Shown here: piece after piece, positions 16,497 through 25,765 of the stretch
How positions within the stretch are numbered: position 1 is the first letter of the stretch
Layout: each line of letters begins with the position of its first letter
NCBI RefSeq assembly: GCF_041431135.1
Contig: NZ_CP107799.1
Span: 6,448,001-6,512,000 of the forward strand
DNA length: 64,000 nucleotides
Direction of reading: 5' to 3'
Origin: Streptomyces sp. NBC_00554
GTDB lineage: Bacteria; Actinomycetota; Actinomycetes; Streptomycetales; Streptomycetaceae
The notes under the pieces: model-generated
Told to the model about the DNA's origin: nothing
The model's input: only the letters and a program-made list of their open reading frames with translations
Databases searched by the model: none
Position numbers and translations under genes: made by a program

Positions 16497-17509
16497 GGGT
16501 TGCTCCTCTCTGTGGCAGTGGCCTCGCCGCACGAGGCGCGTACGACGAGACGGGCGGGGAGGGTGACGGACTGCGGGGGCCGCCCCTCGATGCGGTCGAC
16601 CAGGGCGCGTACGGCGGCCCGGCCCAGCTCGCCCGTCGGCTGGGCGATCGCGGTGATCGGCGGATCGGTGTGCACGAACCACGGGATGTCGTCGAACGCG
16701 GCCAGCGCGATGTCCTCGGGAACCCGCATCCCGCGCGCGCGGATGGCGTCCAGCGCGCCGAGCGCCATCAGGTTGTCGGCGGCGAAGACGACTTCGGGCG
16801 GCTCGGGAAGTGAGAGGAACCGCTCGGTGGCCCGGCGTCCGCTCTCGGCCTGGAAATCGCCCTGCCCTATGTAGGCGTCGGGCAGGGGCAGCCCGTACTC
16901 GGCCATGGCCTCCCTGAAGGCCTCGACCCGCTCGCTGCCGGTGGTGGTCGCCGCCGGGCCCGCGATGATGGCGAGCCTGCGGTGGCCGAGCCCGTGCAGA
17001 TGGGCGACGAGATCGCGTATCGCCGCGCGTCCGTCGGCCCGTACGACAGGCACGTCCAGACCCGGGATCCAGCGGTCCACGAAGACCATCGGGGTCCCCG
17101 CGCGCGCGGCGTCCAGCATTCCGGGGGAGCCGCCGTCGGTGGGGGAGACGAGCAGACCGTCGATGCGCCGGTCCAGCAGGGTCCGTACGTGGTGGTCCTG
17201 AAGGTCGGGCCGCTCGTCGGCGTTTCCGATGATCACGCTGTAGCCGAGGGCGCGGGCCTCCTCCTCGACGGAGCGGGCCAGCTCGGTGAAGTACGGGTTC
17301 ATCACGTCGCTGATGACCAGGCCGAGGGTGCGGGTCTGGTCGGTGCGCAGGGAGCGGGCGACGGCGTTCGGGCGGTAGCCCAGAGTCTTCACGGCGGCCA
17401 GCACGCGGCTGCGTGCGTCGGTACTGACCGACGGATGGTCGTTCAGGACCCGCGAGACCGTGGCGACGGACACGCCGGCCTCGGCAGCAACGTCCTTGAT
17501 GCTCGCCAT
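16493..17509 (-). CDS. rbsR: LacI family regulator of the ribose operon
   Basis: The 338-residue protein has a LacI HTH (VSVATVSRVLND) at the N-terminus, the hinge VARSLRT and a periplasmic-binding-like domain (LGLVISDVMNPYF onward). It is the first gene of the operon and overlaps rbsA by four bases. Two copies of a LacI-type site lie 20-54 bases upstream of its start, so it probably represses itself and the ribose genes in the absence of ribose. Confidence 0.92.
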   Translation of the reverse strand: MASIKDVAAEAGVSVATVSRVLNDHPSVSTDARSRVLAAVKTLGYRPNAVARSLRTDQTRTLGLVISDVMNPYFTELARSVEEEARALGYSVIIGNADERPDLQDHHVRTLLDRRIDGLLVSPTDGGSPGMLDAARAGTPMVFVDRWIPGLDVPVVRADGRAAIRDLVAHLHGLGHRRLAIIAGPAATTTGSERVEAFREAMAEYGLPLPDAYIGQGDFQAESGRRATERFLSLPEPPEVVFAADNLMALGALDAIRARGMRVPEDIALAAFDDIPWFVHTDPPITAIAQPTGELGRAAVRALVDRIEGRPPQSVTLPARLVVRASCGEATATERSNP

Positions 17510-17528
17510 CGCCGATCCACCTCCTCGT

Positions 17529-17563
17529 GGAATCGATTACATGGAGGATTGGAATCGATTACA
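17529..17563. promoter_or_regulatory. Twin LacI-type operators of the ribose operon
   Basis: GGAATCGATTACA occurs at 17529-17541 and again at 17551-17563, spaced 22 bp centre to centre (two helical turns). Each contains the palindrome AATCGATT. The repeat overlaps the expected rbsR promoter (a minus-strand TTGTCA lies at about 17571-17576), fitting cooperative binding of RbsR. Confidence 0.8.
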
Positions 17564-17678
17564 CGCGAGTTGACAAGACCCCGAGACCGGATCGTGATGA
17601 AGGAGGTCGGAGCGGAGCGGCGAGGGGAGTTGTTTACACGCGTCCCGGGCTGTCAGAGCCGGACGGTAGCGTCGGATC

Positions 17679-19907
17679 ATGTCTCAGCTGGCTGTCCTGG
17701 AGGGCGTACTCGAGCGGATCACGTACGCCAACGAGGAGAACGGGTACACGGTCGCGCGGGTCGACACCGGCCGCGGCGGCGGCGACCTGCTCACCGTCGT
17801 CGGCTCGCTGCTCGGTGCGCAGGTGGGGGAGTCCCTGCGCATGGAGGGCCGCTGGGGCTCCCATCCGCAGTTCGGCAAGCAGTTCACGGTGGAGAACTAC
17901 ACGACGCTGCTGCCGGCCACCGTCCAGGGCATCCGCCGCTATCTCGGCTCGGGCCTGGTCAAGGGCATCGGCCCGGTCTTCGCCGACCGGATCACCCAGC
18001 ATTTCGGCCTGGACACCCTGCAGATCATCGAGGAGGACCCGAAGCGGCTCATCGAGGTGCCGGGGCTCGGCCCCAAGCGCACCAAGAAGATCGCCGACGC
18101 CTGGGAGGAGCAGAAGGCGATCAAGGAGGTCATGCTCTTCCTCCAGACCGTCGAGGTGTCCACGTCGATCGCGGTCCGCATCTACAAGAAGTACGGCGAC
18201 GCGTCGATCTCGGTGGTCAAGAACCAGCCCTACCGGCTCGCGTCCGACGTCTGGGGCATCGGCTTCCTCACCGCCGACAAGATCGCCCAGTCCGTCGGCA
18301 TCCCGCACGACAGCCCGGAGCGCGTCAAGGCCGGTCTCCAGTACGCACTTTCGCAGTCCACCGACCAGGGCCACTGCTATCTCCCCGAGGAGCGCCTGAT
18401 CGCGGACGCCGTGAAGCTCCTCCAGGTGGACACGGGCCTTGTCATCGAGTGCCTCGCGGAGCTGGCGGCACCGGCCGAGGACGGCGAGGACCCCGGTGTC
18501 GTACGGGAGAAGGTGCCGGGCCCGGACGGCGGCGACCCGGTGACGGCCATCTACCTGGTCCCCTTCCACCGCGCCGAACTCTCCCTGTCCGCCCAGCTGT
18601 TGCGCCTCCTGCGCACCGACCAGGACCGGATGCCCGGCTTCCATGACGTGGCCTGGGACAAGGCACTTGCCTGGCTGAAGGGGCGTACGGGCACGGAGTT
18701 GGCGCCCGAGCAGGAGGAGGCGGTCCGGCTCGCGCTCACCAAGAAGGTCGCCGTGCTCACCGGCGGCCCCGGCTGCGGCAAGTCCTTCACGGTCCGCTCG
18801 ATCGTGGAACTGGCGCGCGCCAAGCGGGCGAAGGTCGTCCTGGCGGCGCCGACGGGACGCGCAGCCAAGCGGCTCGCCGAGCTGACCGGGGCCGAGGCCT
18901 CCACCGTGCACCGGCTCCTGGAGCTGAAGCCGGGCGGCGACGCGGCGTACGACAAGGACCGGCCGCTGGACGCCGACCTGGTGGTCGTGGACGAGGCCTC
19001 GATGCTCGACCTGCTCCTTGCCAACAAGCTGGTGAAGGCGGTGCCCCCGGGCGCGCATCTGCTCTTCGTGGGAGATGTCGACCAGCTCCCCAGCGTCGGC
19101 GCCGGCGAGGTGCTGCGCGATCTGCTCGCCGACGGCGGCCCGGTCCCGGCGGTCCGCCTCACCCAGGTCTTCCGGCAGGCCCAGAAGTCCGGGGTGGTGA
19201 CGAACGCGCACCGGATCAACTCGGGGCAGCACCCGCACACGGAGAACATGAAGGACTTCTTCCTCTTCGTCGAGGACGACACCGAGGAGGCGGGACGGCT
19301 CACGGTGGACGTGGCGGCACGGCGGATTCCGGCCAAGTTCGGGCTCGACCCGCGCCGCGATGTCCAGGTCCTCGCGCCGATGCACCGGGGCCCGGCGGGC
19401 GCGGGCGCCCTCAACGGCCTCCTCCAGCAGGCCATCACACCCGCCCGCCCGGACCTCCCCGAAAAGCGCTTCGGAGGCCGCGTCTTCCGCGTCGGCGACA
19501 AGGTCACCCAGATTCGCAACAACTACGAGAAGGGCAAGAACGGTGTCTTCAACGGCACCGTGGGCGTCGTCACCTCGCTGGACGCGGAGGAGCAGCGCCT
19601 GACCGTGCTGACCGACGAGGACGAGGAGGTGCCGTACGACTTCGACGAACTCGACGAGCTGGCCCATGCGTACGCGGTGACGATCCACCGTTCCCAGGGC
19701 AGCGAGTACCCGGCGGTGGTGATCCCGGTCACCACGGGCGCGTGGATGATGCTCCAGCGCAACCTCCTCTACACGGCCGTCACCCGCGCGAAGAAGCTGG
19801 TCGTCCTGGTCGGCTCCCGCAAGGCGATAGGCCAGGCGGTCCGCACGGTCTCCGCCGGACGGCGGTGCACGGCCCTGGACTTCCGCCTGTCCGGGGCACA
19901 CCTCTGA
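17679..19907 (+). CDS. recD: RecD2-like ATP-dependent DNA helicase
   Basis: The 742-residue superfamily 1B helicase has an N-terminal OB/HhH region (VPGLGPKRTKKIADAW at about 125-140), Walker A GGPGCGKSFT around residue 364, Walker B VVDEASMLD, motif QLPSVGAGEVL and the C-terminal UvrD-like motif YAVTIHRSQGSEYP. It matches the stand-alone RecD2 class that lacks RecBC. A TAGCGT box ends six bases upstream of ATG 17679, suggesting a leaderless mRNA; no ribosome site is visible. Confidence 0.93.
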   Translation: MSQLAVLEGVLERITYANEENGYTVARVDTGRGGGDLLTVVGSLLGAQVGESLRMEGRWGSHPQFGKQFTVENYTTLLPATVQGIRRYLGSGLVKGIGPVFADRITQHFGLDTLQIIEEDPKRLIEVPGLGPKRTKKIADAWEEQKAIKEVMLFLQTVEVSTSIAVRIYKKYGDASISVVKNQPYRLASDVWGIGFLTADKIAQSVGIPHDSPERVKAGLQYALSQSTDQGHCYLPEERLIADAVKLLQVDTGLVIECLAELAAPAEDGEDPGVVREKVPGPDGGDPVTAIYLVPFHRAELSLSAQLLRLLRTDQDRMPGFHDVAWDKALAWLKGRTGTELAPEQEEAVRLALTKKVAVLTGGPGCGKSFTVRSIVELARAKRAKVVLAAPTGRAAKRLAELTGAEASTVHRLLELKPGGDAAYDKDRPLDADLVVVDEASMLDLLLANKLVKAVPPGAHLLFVGDVDQLPSVGAGEVLRDLLADGGPVPAVRLTQVFRQAQKSGVVTNAHRINSGQHPHTENMKDFFLFVEDDTEEAGRLTVDVAARRIPAKFGLDPRRDVQVLAPMHRGPAGAGALNGLLQQAITPARPDLPEKRFGGRVFRVGDKVTQIRNNYEKGKNGVFNGTVGVVTSLDAEEQRLTVLTDEDEEVPYDFDELDELAHAYAVTIHRSQGSEYPAVVIPVTTGAWMMLQRNLLYTAVTRAKKLVVLVGSRKAIGQAVRTVSAGRRCTALDFRLSGAHL

Positions 19908-20041
19908 CGACCCCTCGATCTCCCCTGGAAGCCTCCGGAGAGCCCCCCGAACGCCCCCTTGGAAAAAATGATCGATCAAACGAGTCGCAAAGGTCACAGA
20001 GCACTTCCGGAACCAGGGCGAAGGGGGGCAGGATGAGTAGG

Positions 20042-20064
20042 TTGGCGGCACTCAGTGCCGCCAA
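20042..20064. terminator. Hairpin between recD and citrate synthase
   Basis: TTGGCGGCAC pairs with GTGCCGCCAA around a three-base loop (TCA). It lies 135 bases after the helicase stop and 105 bases before citrate synthase; it may end the former's transcript or form part of the latter's leader. Confidence 0.6.
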
Positions 20065-20169
20065 TAGGCCCAATGGTCGACCCCGAGTGCACTCTCCAGG
20101 GCCAAATGGGGGATGGTAGAGACAGTCAGGGCACCTCGAAGAAGAGGGACAACGTCGGTGAGGGATGAC

Positions 20170-21459
20170 GTGAGCGACAACTCTGTAGTAGTGCGTTACG
20201 GCGATGGCGAGTACACCTACCCGGTGATCGACAGCACCGTCGGCGACAAGGGCTTCGACATCGGGAAGCTGCGCGCACAGACTGGTCTGGTGACGCTGGA
20301 CAGCGGATACGGGAACACCGCCGCATATAAATCCGCGATCACCTACCTCGACGGTGAGGAGGGCATCCTCCGGTACCGCGGCTATCCGATCGAGCAGCTG
20401 GCCGAGCAGTCCACCTTCCTTGAGGTGGCCTCGCTGCTGATCAACGGCGAACTGCCGAATGTGGACGAACTCGCCACCTTCAAGAACGAGATCACGCAGC
20501 ACACCCTGCTGCACGAGGACGTCAAGCGCTTCTTCCAGGGCTTCCCGCGCGACGCCCACCCGATGGCGATGCTGTCGTCGGTGGTCAGCGCCCTGTCGAC
20601 GTTCTACCAGGACAGCCACAACCCGTTCGACGAGAAGCAGCGTCACCTCTCGACGATCCGCCTTCTCGCCAAGCTTCCGACGATCGCGGCGTACGCCTAC
20701 AAGAAGTCGATCGGCCACCCCTTCGTCTACCCGCGCAACGACCTCGGGTACGTCGAGAACTTCCTCCGCATGACGTTCTCGGTCCCGGCGCAGGAGTACG
20801 AGCTCAACCCGGTCGTCGTCTCCGCGCTCGAGAAGCTGCTCATCCTGCACGCGGACCACGAGCAGAACTGTTCGACCTCCACGGTCCGCCTGGTCGGCTC
20901 CTCGCAGGCGAACATGTTCGCCTCGATCTCCGCCGGCATCTCCGCCCTGTGGGGCCCGCTGCACGGCGGCGCCAACCAGTCCGTCCTGGAGATGCTGGAA
21001 GGCATCCAGGCCAACGGCGGCGACGTCGACTCCTTCATCCGCAAGGTGAAGAACAAGGAGGACGGCGTCCGCCTGATGGGCTTCGGCCACCGGGTGTACA
21101 AGTCCTTCGACCCCCGCGCGAAGATCATCAAGGCCGCCGCGCACGATGTCCTCTCGGCCCTCGGCAAGTCCGACGAGCTGCTGGACATCGCCCTCAAGCT
21201 GGAAGAGCACGCGCTCTCCGACGATTACTTCGTCTCGCGCAACCTCTACCCCAACGTGGACTTCTACACCGGCCTGATCTACCGCGCCATGGGCTTCCCG
21301 ACCGAGATGTTCACGGTCCTCTTCGCCCTCGGCCGCCTCCCGGGCTGGATCGCCCAGTGGCACGAGATGATCAAGGAGCCCGGCTCCCGCATCGGCCGCC
21401 CGCGCCAGATCTACACGGGCGAGGTCCTGCGCGACTTCGTTCCCGTCGAGAGCCGCTGA
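20170..21459 (+). CDS. gltA: Citrate synthase
   Basis: The 429-residue protein begins VSDNSVVVRYGDGEYTYPVI at a GTG with GAGGGA four bases upstream. Catalytic segments are present: His of GPLHGGANQ, His of MGFGHRVYKSFDPR and the later Asp region (NVDFYTGLIYRAMG). Length and sequence fit the type II, tricarboxylic-acid-cycle citrate synthase of Streptomyces. It condenses oxaloacetate with acetyl-CoA. A GTG at 20158 would add four residues and cannot be excluded. Confidence 0.96.
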   Translation: MSDNSVVVRYGDGEYTYPVIDSTVGDKGFDIGKLRAQTGLVTLDSGYGNTAAYKSAITYLDGEEGILRYRGYPIEQLAEQSTFLEVASLLINGELPNVDELATFKNEITQHTLLHEDVKRFFQGFPRDAHPMAMLSSVVSALSTFYQDSHNPFDEKQRHLSTIRLLAKLPTIAAYAYKKSIGHPFVYPRNDLGYVENFLRMTFSVPAQEYELNPVVVSALEKLLILHADHEQNCSTSTVRLVGSSQANMFASISAGISALWGPLHGGANQSVLEMLEGIQANGGDVDSFIRKVKNKEDGVRLMGFGHRVYKSFDPRAKIIKAAAHDVLSALGKSDELLDIALKLEEHALSDDYFVSRNLYPNVDFYTGLIYRAMGFPTEMFTVLFALGRLPGWIAQWHEMIKEPGSRIGRPRQIYTGEVLRDFVPVESR

Positions 21460-21511
21460 GCACCGGAACTCGCTGAACAGCCGCGCGCGTAGCGGCATAC
21501 ACGTAAAAAAC

Positions 21512-21564
21512 GGAAAGCGCCCTGCTACCGGTCCCCCCACGGGCCGGCAGTCAGGGCGCTTTCC
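21512..21564. terminator. Citrate synthase terminator
   Basis: A 13-bp perfect stem GGAAAGCGCCCTG / CAGGGCGCTTTCC (21512-21524 and 21552-21564) encloses a smaller GGTC/GGCC stem. It lies 52 bases after the stop and ends in a TTCC run. Confidence 0.88.
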
Positions 21565-21865
21565 TTGTCCCGGTGCGGATTCCCCCCACGGGATCCGGCC
21601 GGGCGTCTGTGGACAGCGCCTGAACCGCTGTGGACTTGCGAGCAAAACGAGCAAAACTGCGGTTACTACGGTGCGGTTGGCCGGGACGCGTACCGACGGG
21701 AGGGCCGCTCAAAGCTCCCCGGCGTACGTGTCCCGGCAACGCAGTTCCAGGAACGTCCCCCAAGACATCCCCAGATGCCAGTCACGCCCCCCAAGACGCT
21801 TCTGACATCGCCAACTTAGACTCACGAACCCCTTCGATGGTTACGTTCACATCACTGTGACCTGC

Positions 21866-21900
21866 GTCTCTTGCTTATGTCCTGAAGATAGGCAAGAGAC
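21866..21900. terminator. Imperfect palindrome downstream of copA
   Basis: GTCTCTTGC (21866) pairs with GCAAGAGAC (21892), with a weaker inner TAT/ATA pairing. It is about 100 bases past the minus-strand copA stop and could terminate it, or be a protein site. Function is uncertain. Confidence 0.35.
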
Positions 21901-22001
21901 CCAAATGCGAATCGGGGCCCAAGCGTAAGGAAGATGCGCGAGCCTTGTGAAGAGCTTATGTGAGGCTCTCCCCGGACTCTAGGGGGGCTCTCACCCGAAC
22001 A

Positions 22002-24266
22002 TCATGAGAATGCCTTGAGCCGGAGGCTGTTCGTCACCACGAACACCGACGAGAAGGCCATCGCCGCTCCCGCGATCATGGGGTTGAGCAGCCCGGCCGC
22101 CGCCAGCGGCAGCGCCGCCACGTTGTATCCGAAGGCCCAGACGAGGTTCCCCTTGATGATGGCGAGGGTCCTGCGCGACAGCCGGATCGCGTCCGCGGCC
22201 GCCCGCAGATCCCCGCGCACCAGTGTCAGGTCGCTCGCCTCGATCGCCGCGTCCGTACCCGTACCCATCGCCAGACCCAGGTCCGCGGTCGCGAGCGCCG
22301 CCGCGTCGTTGACCCCGTCGCCCACCATCGCGACGCTCCGCCCCTCGCCCTGCAGCCGCTTGACGACACCGACCTTGTCCTCGGGTAGCACCTCGGCGAT
22401 CACATCCCCGGCATCGATGCCGACGGCACGCGCCACGGACTGGGCGACCGCCAGATTGTCACCGGTGAGCAGGACCGGCCTGAGCCCGAGGGCGCGCAGT
22501 TCGCGGACGGCCTCGGCGCTGGTCTCCTTCACCGCGTCGGCGACGGTCAGCACACCGATCGCCACACCGTCCCGGGTGACCACGACGGCGGTACGCCCTT
22601 CCGCCTCGGCCGCGGCCTTGGCGCCGGCCAACTCGGCGGAGGGCACGTCCTCGAACCGGCCCACCGTCACCTCGTGACCGTCCACACGCCCGCGCACACC
22701 GCGCCCCGGAACGTTCTCGAAGTGCTCCGGCGACGAAAACGCGCCAACACGCTCCTGAGCGCCCGCGGCGATCGCCTGGGCAACTGGATGCTCGGAGGCG
22801 TGCTCCAGGGCGCCGGCGAGCCGCAGAACCTCGTTCTCGGCGATGTCCTCGGCGACGTACACCTCTTGAAGTTTCATGCGTCCCGTCGTCACCGTCCCGG
22901 TCTTGTCCAGGACGACGGTGTCGACGCGGCGCGTGGACTCCAGGACCTCGGGCCCCTTGATGAGGATGCCGAGCTGGGCGCCGCGCCCCGTGCCGACCAT
23001 CAGGGCGGTCGGCGTGGCAAGGCCCAGTGCGCACGGGCAGGCGATGATCAGCACCGCGACGGACGCGGTGAAGGCGGCGACCGTGTCACCCGTGACCGCC
23101 AGCCAGACCCCGAACGTGCCGAGCGCGATCAGCAGCACCACCGGCACGAAGATCCCGGAGATCCGGTCAGCGAGCCGCTGCACCTCCGCCTTGCCGTTCT
23201 GTGCGTCCTCGACGAGCCGTGCCATCCGCGCGAGTTGGGTGTCCGCGCCGACCCGGCTCGCCTCGACGACCAGCCGGCCCCCGGCGTTCACGGTCGCGCC
23301 GGTCACCGCGTCGCCGGCCGACACGTCCACCGGCACCGACTCGCCGGTCAGCATCGAGGCGTCGACGGCCGAGGCGCCCTCGACGACGGTGCCGTCGGTG
23401 GCGATCTTCTCGCCGGGCCGCACGACGAAGCGGTCCCCGACGGCCAACAGGGCCACCGGGACACGTACTTCACGGCCGTCCCGCAGCACGGACACGTCCT
23501 TCGTGCCCAGTTCCATCAGCGCCCGCAGCGCCGCCCCCGCCTGGCGCTTGGAGCGGGCCTCCAGATAGCGGCCGAGCAGGATGAACGCGACGACACCCGC
23601 GGCGACTTCGAGGTAGATCGCCGAAGTCCCCTCCGCACGCGAGACGGTGAACCGGAAACCCTCCTCCCGCATGCCCTCCATCCCCGCGTCCCCGAAGAAC
23701 AGCGCCCACAGGGACCAGCCGAACGCGGCCAGCGTGCCGATCGAGATGAGCGTGTCCATGGTGGCCGCGCCGTGCCGCGCGTTCGTGAACGCGGCCCTGT
23801 GGAACGGGAGTCCGCCCCAGACGACGACGGGCGCGGCGAGGGTGAGCGCCAGCCACTGCCAGTTGTCGAACTGCAGAGCCGGGATCATCGAAAGCAGGGC
23901 GACGGGGACGGCGAGGAGGGCGGAGACGACGAGACGCTCGCGCAGCGAGGCCAGTTCGGGGTCGCGCTCCTCCGAGGCGTCCGCCTCGGGCAGGGGTGGC
24001 GCGGGCTCCTCGGCCGTGTACCCGGTCTTCACCACGGTGGCGATGAGATCGGCGACCCGCACCCCCTGCGGATACGAGACCTTCGCCTTCTCCGTCGCGT
24101 AGTTGACGGTGGCGGTGACGCCGTCCATGCGGTTGAGCTTCTTCTCGACGCGGGCCGCGCAGGAGGCGCAGGTCATTCCGCCGATGGCGAGCTCGACCTC
24201 CGACGCGGGGGCGTTCTCGGCTATGGGTGTCTCGGGTGCTGGTGTCTCGGGTGCTGCGGTGGTCAT
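22002..24266 (-). CDS. copA: Copper-translocating P1B-type ATPase
   Basis: The 754-residue pump has one N-terminal heavy-metal-associated domain (GMTCASCAARVEKKLN), the phosphatase motif LTGESVPVD, the intramembrane metal site CPC (IACPCALGLATP), the phosphorylation motif DKTGT and the hinge GDGVNDAAAL. The CPC site with Cu-type flanks indicates export of cuprous ion. ATG 24266 has GGAG six bases upstream. It follows copZ on the same strand (gap of 101 bases) and both are likely controlled by the CsoR-type site upstream of copZ. Confidence 0.95.
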   Translation of the reverse strand: MTTAAPETPAPETPIAENAPASEVELAIGGMTCASCAARVEKKLNRMDGVTATVNYATEKAKVSYPQGVRVADLIATVVKTGYTAEEPAPPLPEADASEERDPELASLRERLVVSALLAVPVALLSMIPALQFDNWQWLALTLAAPVVVWGGLPFHRAAFTNARHGAATMDTLISIGTLAAFGWSLWALFFGDAGMEGMREEGFRFTVSRAEGTSAIYLEVAAGVVAFILLGRYLEARSKRQAGAALRALMELGTKDVSVLRDGREVRVPVALLAVGDRFVVRPGEKIATDGTVVEGASAVDASMLTGESVPVDVSAGDAVTGATVNAGGRLVVEASRVGADTQLARMARLVEDAQNGKAEVQRLADRISGIFVPVVLLIALGTFGVWLAVTGDTVAAFTASVAVLIIACPCALGLATPTALMVGTGRGAQLGILIKGPEVLESTRRVDTVVLDKTGTVTTGRMKLQEVYVAEDIAENEVLRLAGALEHASEHPVAQAIAAGAQERVGAFSSPEHFENVPGRGVRGRVDGHEVTVGRFEDVPSAELAGAKAAAEAEGRTAVVVTRDGVAIGVLTVADAVKETSAEAVRELRALGLRPVLLTGDNLAVAQSVARAVGIDAGDVIAEVLPEDKVGVVKRLQGEGRSVAMVGDGVNDAAALATADLGLAMGTGTDAAIEASDLTLVRGDLRAAADAIRLSRRTLAIIKGNLVWAFGYNVAALPLAAAGLLNPMIAGAAMAFSSVFVVTNSLRLKAFS

Positions 24267-24367
24267 GTCCGGCTCCAAGGAACGAACCAGGCCGTACGGA
24301 TCCAGTATCAGCTGGTCGGTACGGCCCGGTGTGGAGAGCTAGGTATCAGCGATACGGAGAGGTCTGT

Positions 24368-24607
24368 TCAGGCCTTGCCGACGAGCTCGAAGCCCGCCTC
24401 GTCGACCGCCGCGCGCACGGCGTCCTCGTCCAGGGCGGCGGCGGAGACGACGGTGACCTCGCCGGTGGCGGCCACGGCCTTCACCGAGCTGACCCCGTCG
24501 ATCCCGGAGAGCTCACCGGAGACGGAGCCTTCACAGTGCCCGCAGCTCATCCCGCTCACCTGGTAGACGGTCGTGACGGAACCGGGGGTGTCGGTCTGCG
24601 CGGTCAT
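24368..24607 (-). CDS. copZ: Copper chaperone, heavy-metal-associated domain
   Basis: The 79-residue protein is a single HMA fold with the metal motif GMSCGHC and the conserved beta-alpha-beta pattern ending VDEAGFELVGKA. It should pass cuprous ion to the adjacent ATPase. ATG 24607 follows TGAGGAG, so it was preferred over an earlier in-frame ATG at 24622. Confidence 0.92.
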   Translation of the reverse strand: MTAQTDTPGSVTTVYQVSGMSCGHCEGSVSGELSGIDGVSSVKAVAATGEVTVVSAAALDEDAVRAAVDEAGFELVGKA

Positions 24608-24650
24608 GGCGTTACTCCTCATCGAGGCGTGTCGGGCGTGCGTACGTACA

Positions 24651-24686
24651 CAGGAGGGATCCTGCGACTCCAGGGTTGCCTCCTGC
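24651..24686. repeat. Short inverted repeat in the copZ leader
   Basis: CAGGAGG (24651) and CCTCCTG (24680) are complementary and would pair in the copZ 5' untranslated RNA, on the minus strand. Relevance is unproven. Confidence 0.35.
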
Positions 24687-24694
24687 TACGCAGG

Positions 24695-24714
24695 CTATAC
24701 CCCTAGGGGGTACT
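24695..24714 (-). promoter_or_regulatory. CsoR-type copper operator over the copZ promoter
   Basis: The plus strand reads TATACCCCTAGGGGGTAC here, a G-tract pseudopalindrome of the TACCCC-TA-GGGGTA kind bound by CsoR copper sensors. On the minus strand it overlaps a TATAGC -10-like box for copZ. It also covers the 3' end of the prsW-like gene. No csoR gene is in this window. Confidence 0.7.
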
Positions 24715-25653
24715 TCTCCAAGTGGGGTCCCGGCGCGCCAGCGAGCGCACCCAGCCGACCCCGGCGAGCGAGACGAGGACCATGGCGCCGACCGAGAACA
24801 GCGTGAAGAGATGCTTCTGCTCGCCGGTGGGCCGGGGCATGTAGCCCTGCGCGAACAGCGCCTTGTCGAGCCCCGTACTGGTCAGCCGCGCCACCAGCCA
24901 GAGCGCGATGCCGTGCGTCGAGTCCCACAGGGCGTGCAGCACCGCGACGCCGAGGTAGGTGCCGAGCACGGGTCCGTTGAACTGGAAGCGCCCGTTCGGG
25001 TGGCGGTGTGCGAGCAGCACGGCACCCGCGATCGCGGTCCACAGGCCGTGCCCGAAGGGGGCGAGCACCCCGCGCAGGATCTCGGTCTCCAGGAGCGCGC
25101 GCAGATCGACGCCCTTGAGCGAGACGGCGGCGTTGAAGGCGTACCCCGCGCTCTCCAGCGCCGCGAAGCCGAAACCGACGGTCGCGCCGAGCACGAGGCC
25201 GGCCCGCAACCCGTGGATCCGGGGGTGCCTGCGCAGCATGAACATCAGCGCGGCGAGCTTCACCGCCTCCTCGATGAGCCCGACGCCGATGTACATCCAC
25301 AGGGACGGGTGCAGCAGGTAGTACTCCATGACCGAGGCGCCAAGGACGCCCAGGGTGCCGCCGGTCAGGAAGCAGCCGAGGATCAGATGCACGCCCAGGT
25401 CGCGGCCGTGCCGCTCGTACGCCCAGAGCACGAAGGTGACGGGCACCAGGAAGCTGCCGAGCAGGATCAGGGTCGGCAGCAGCGTGGTGTTCTTCGTCGC
25501 GTACGTGACGAGCGCGGTCAGCACCCAGAGCGCGAGCCCGCCCCACAGGCAGCGCTTCCAGAGTCCGGCACGGATCGGGAGATACGGGGACGGGGGCTGC
25601 TGGGGTCCGGGAATGCGGGCTTGCGGTGCACCGGGCGGCTGATTGTGGGTCAC
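24703..25653 (-). CDS. PrsW family glutamic-type intramembrane protease
   Basis: The 316-residue membrane protein has a Pro-rich cytoplasmic lead (to about 30) and seven or eight hydrophobic helices. It carries the family motifs: EExxK in GLIEEAVKLAA, FAxxE in GFGFAALESAGYAF, and two later histidines (PFGHGLWT, VLHALWDSTHG). PrsW-type enzymes cleave membrane proteins such as anti-sigma factors; the target here is unknown. GTG 25653 follows a GAGGGA site. Its final codons overlap the copZ promoter/operator, so copper-gene expression and this gene are physically linked. Confidence 0.88.
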   Translation of the reverse strand: MTHNQPPGAPQARIPGPQQPPSPYLPIRAGLWKRCLWGGLALWVLTALVTYATKNTTLLPTLILLGSFLVPVTFVLWAYERHGRDLGVHLILGCFLTGGTLGVLGASVMEYYLLHPSLWMYIGVGLIEEAVKLAALMFMLRRHPRIHGLRAGLVLGATVGFGFAALESAGYAFNAAVSLKGVDLRALLETEILRGVLAPFGHGLWTAIAGAVLLAHRHPNGRFQFNGPVLGTYLGVAVLHALWDSTHGIALWLVARLTSTGLDKALFAQGYMPRPTGEQKHLFTLFSVGAMVLVSLAGVGWVRSLARRDPTWRSTP

Positions 25654-25747
25654 GGCTCATCCCTCGGGCTTGGGCTGGGGGTGTCCGTCCGCTTGGACGT
25701 CGGTCCGCTTGGGCGGAGGGCGTCCGTCCGCTGGGCGGGGGGCGTTC

Positions 25748-25765
25748 GTCCGTCCGGACGGACGC
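25748..25765. repeat. CGTCCGTCC palindrome in a CGTCCG-rich spacer
   Basis: CGTCCGTCCGGACGGACG is a perfect 18-bp palindrome. The surrounding gap 25654-25861 is composed largely of variants of CGTCCGTCCGC/TTGGGCGG, giving many alternative hairpins between two divergent genes. Confidence 0.6.

Larger units (their letters stand above)
21460..22001. other. 542-bp intergenic region between citrate synthase and copA
   Basis: The gap holds the citrate synthase terminator (21512-21564), short direct repeats (CGAGCAAAA at 21639 and 21648; CTGTGGAC at 21607 and 21628) and a 35-bp imperfect palindrome (21866-21900). It is less G+C-rich than its surroundings. I see no convincing coding sequence. Confidence 0.55.

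Noticed and set aside
21600..21640. Two CTGTGGAC copies resembling DnaA boxes
   Set aside because: Each differs from TTGTCCACA by one or two bases, there are only two, and no dnaA or dnaN genes are near. Chance is more likely.
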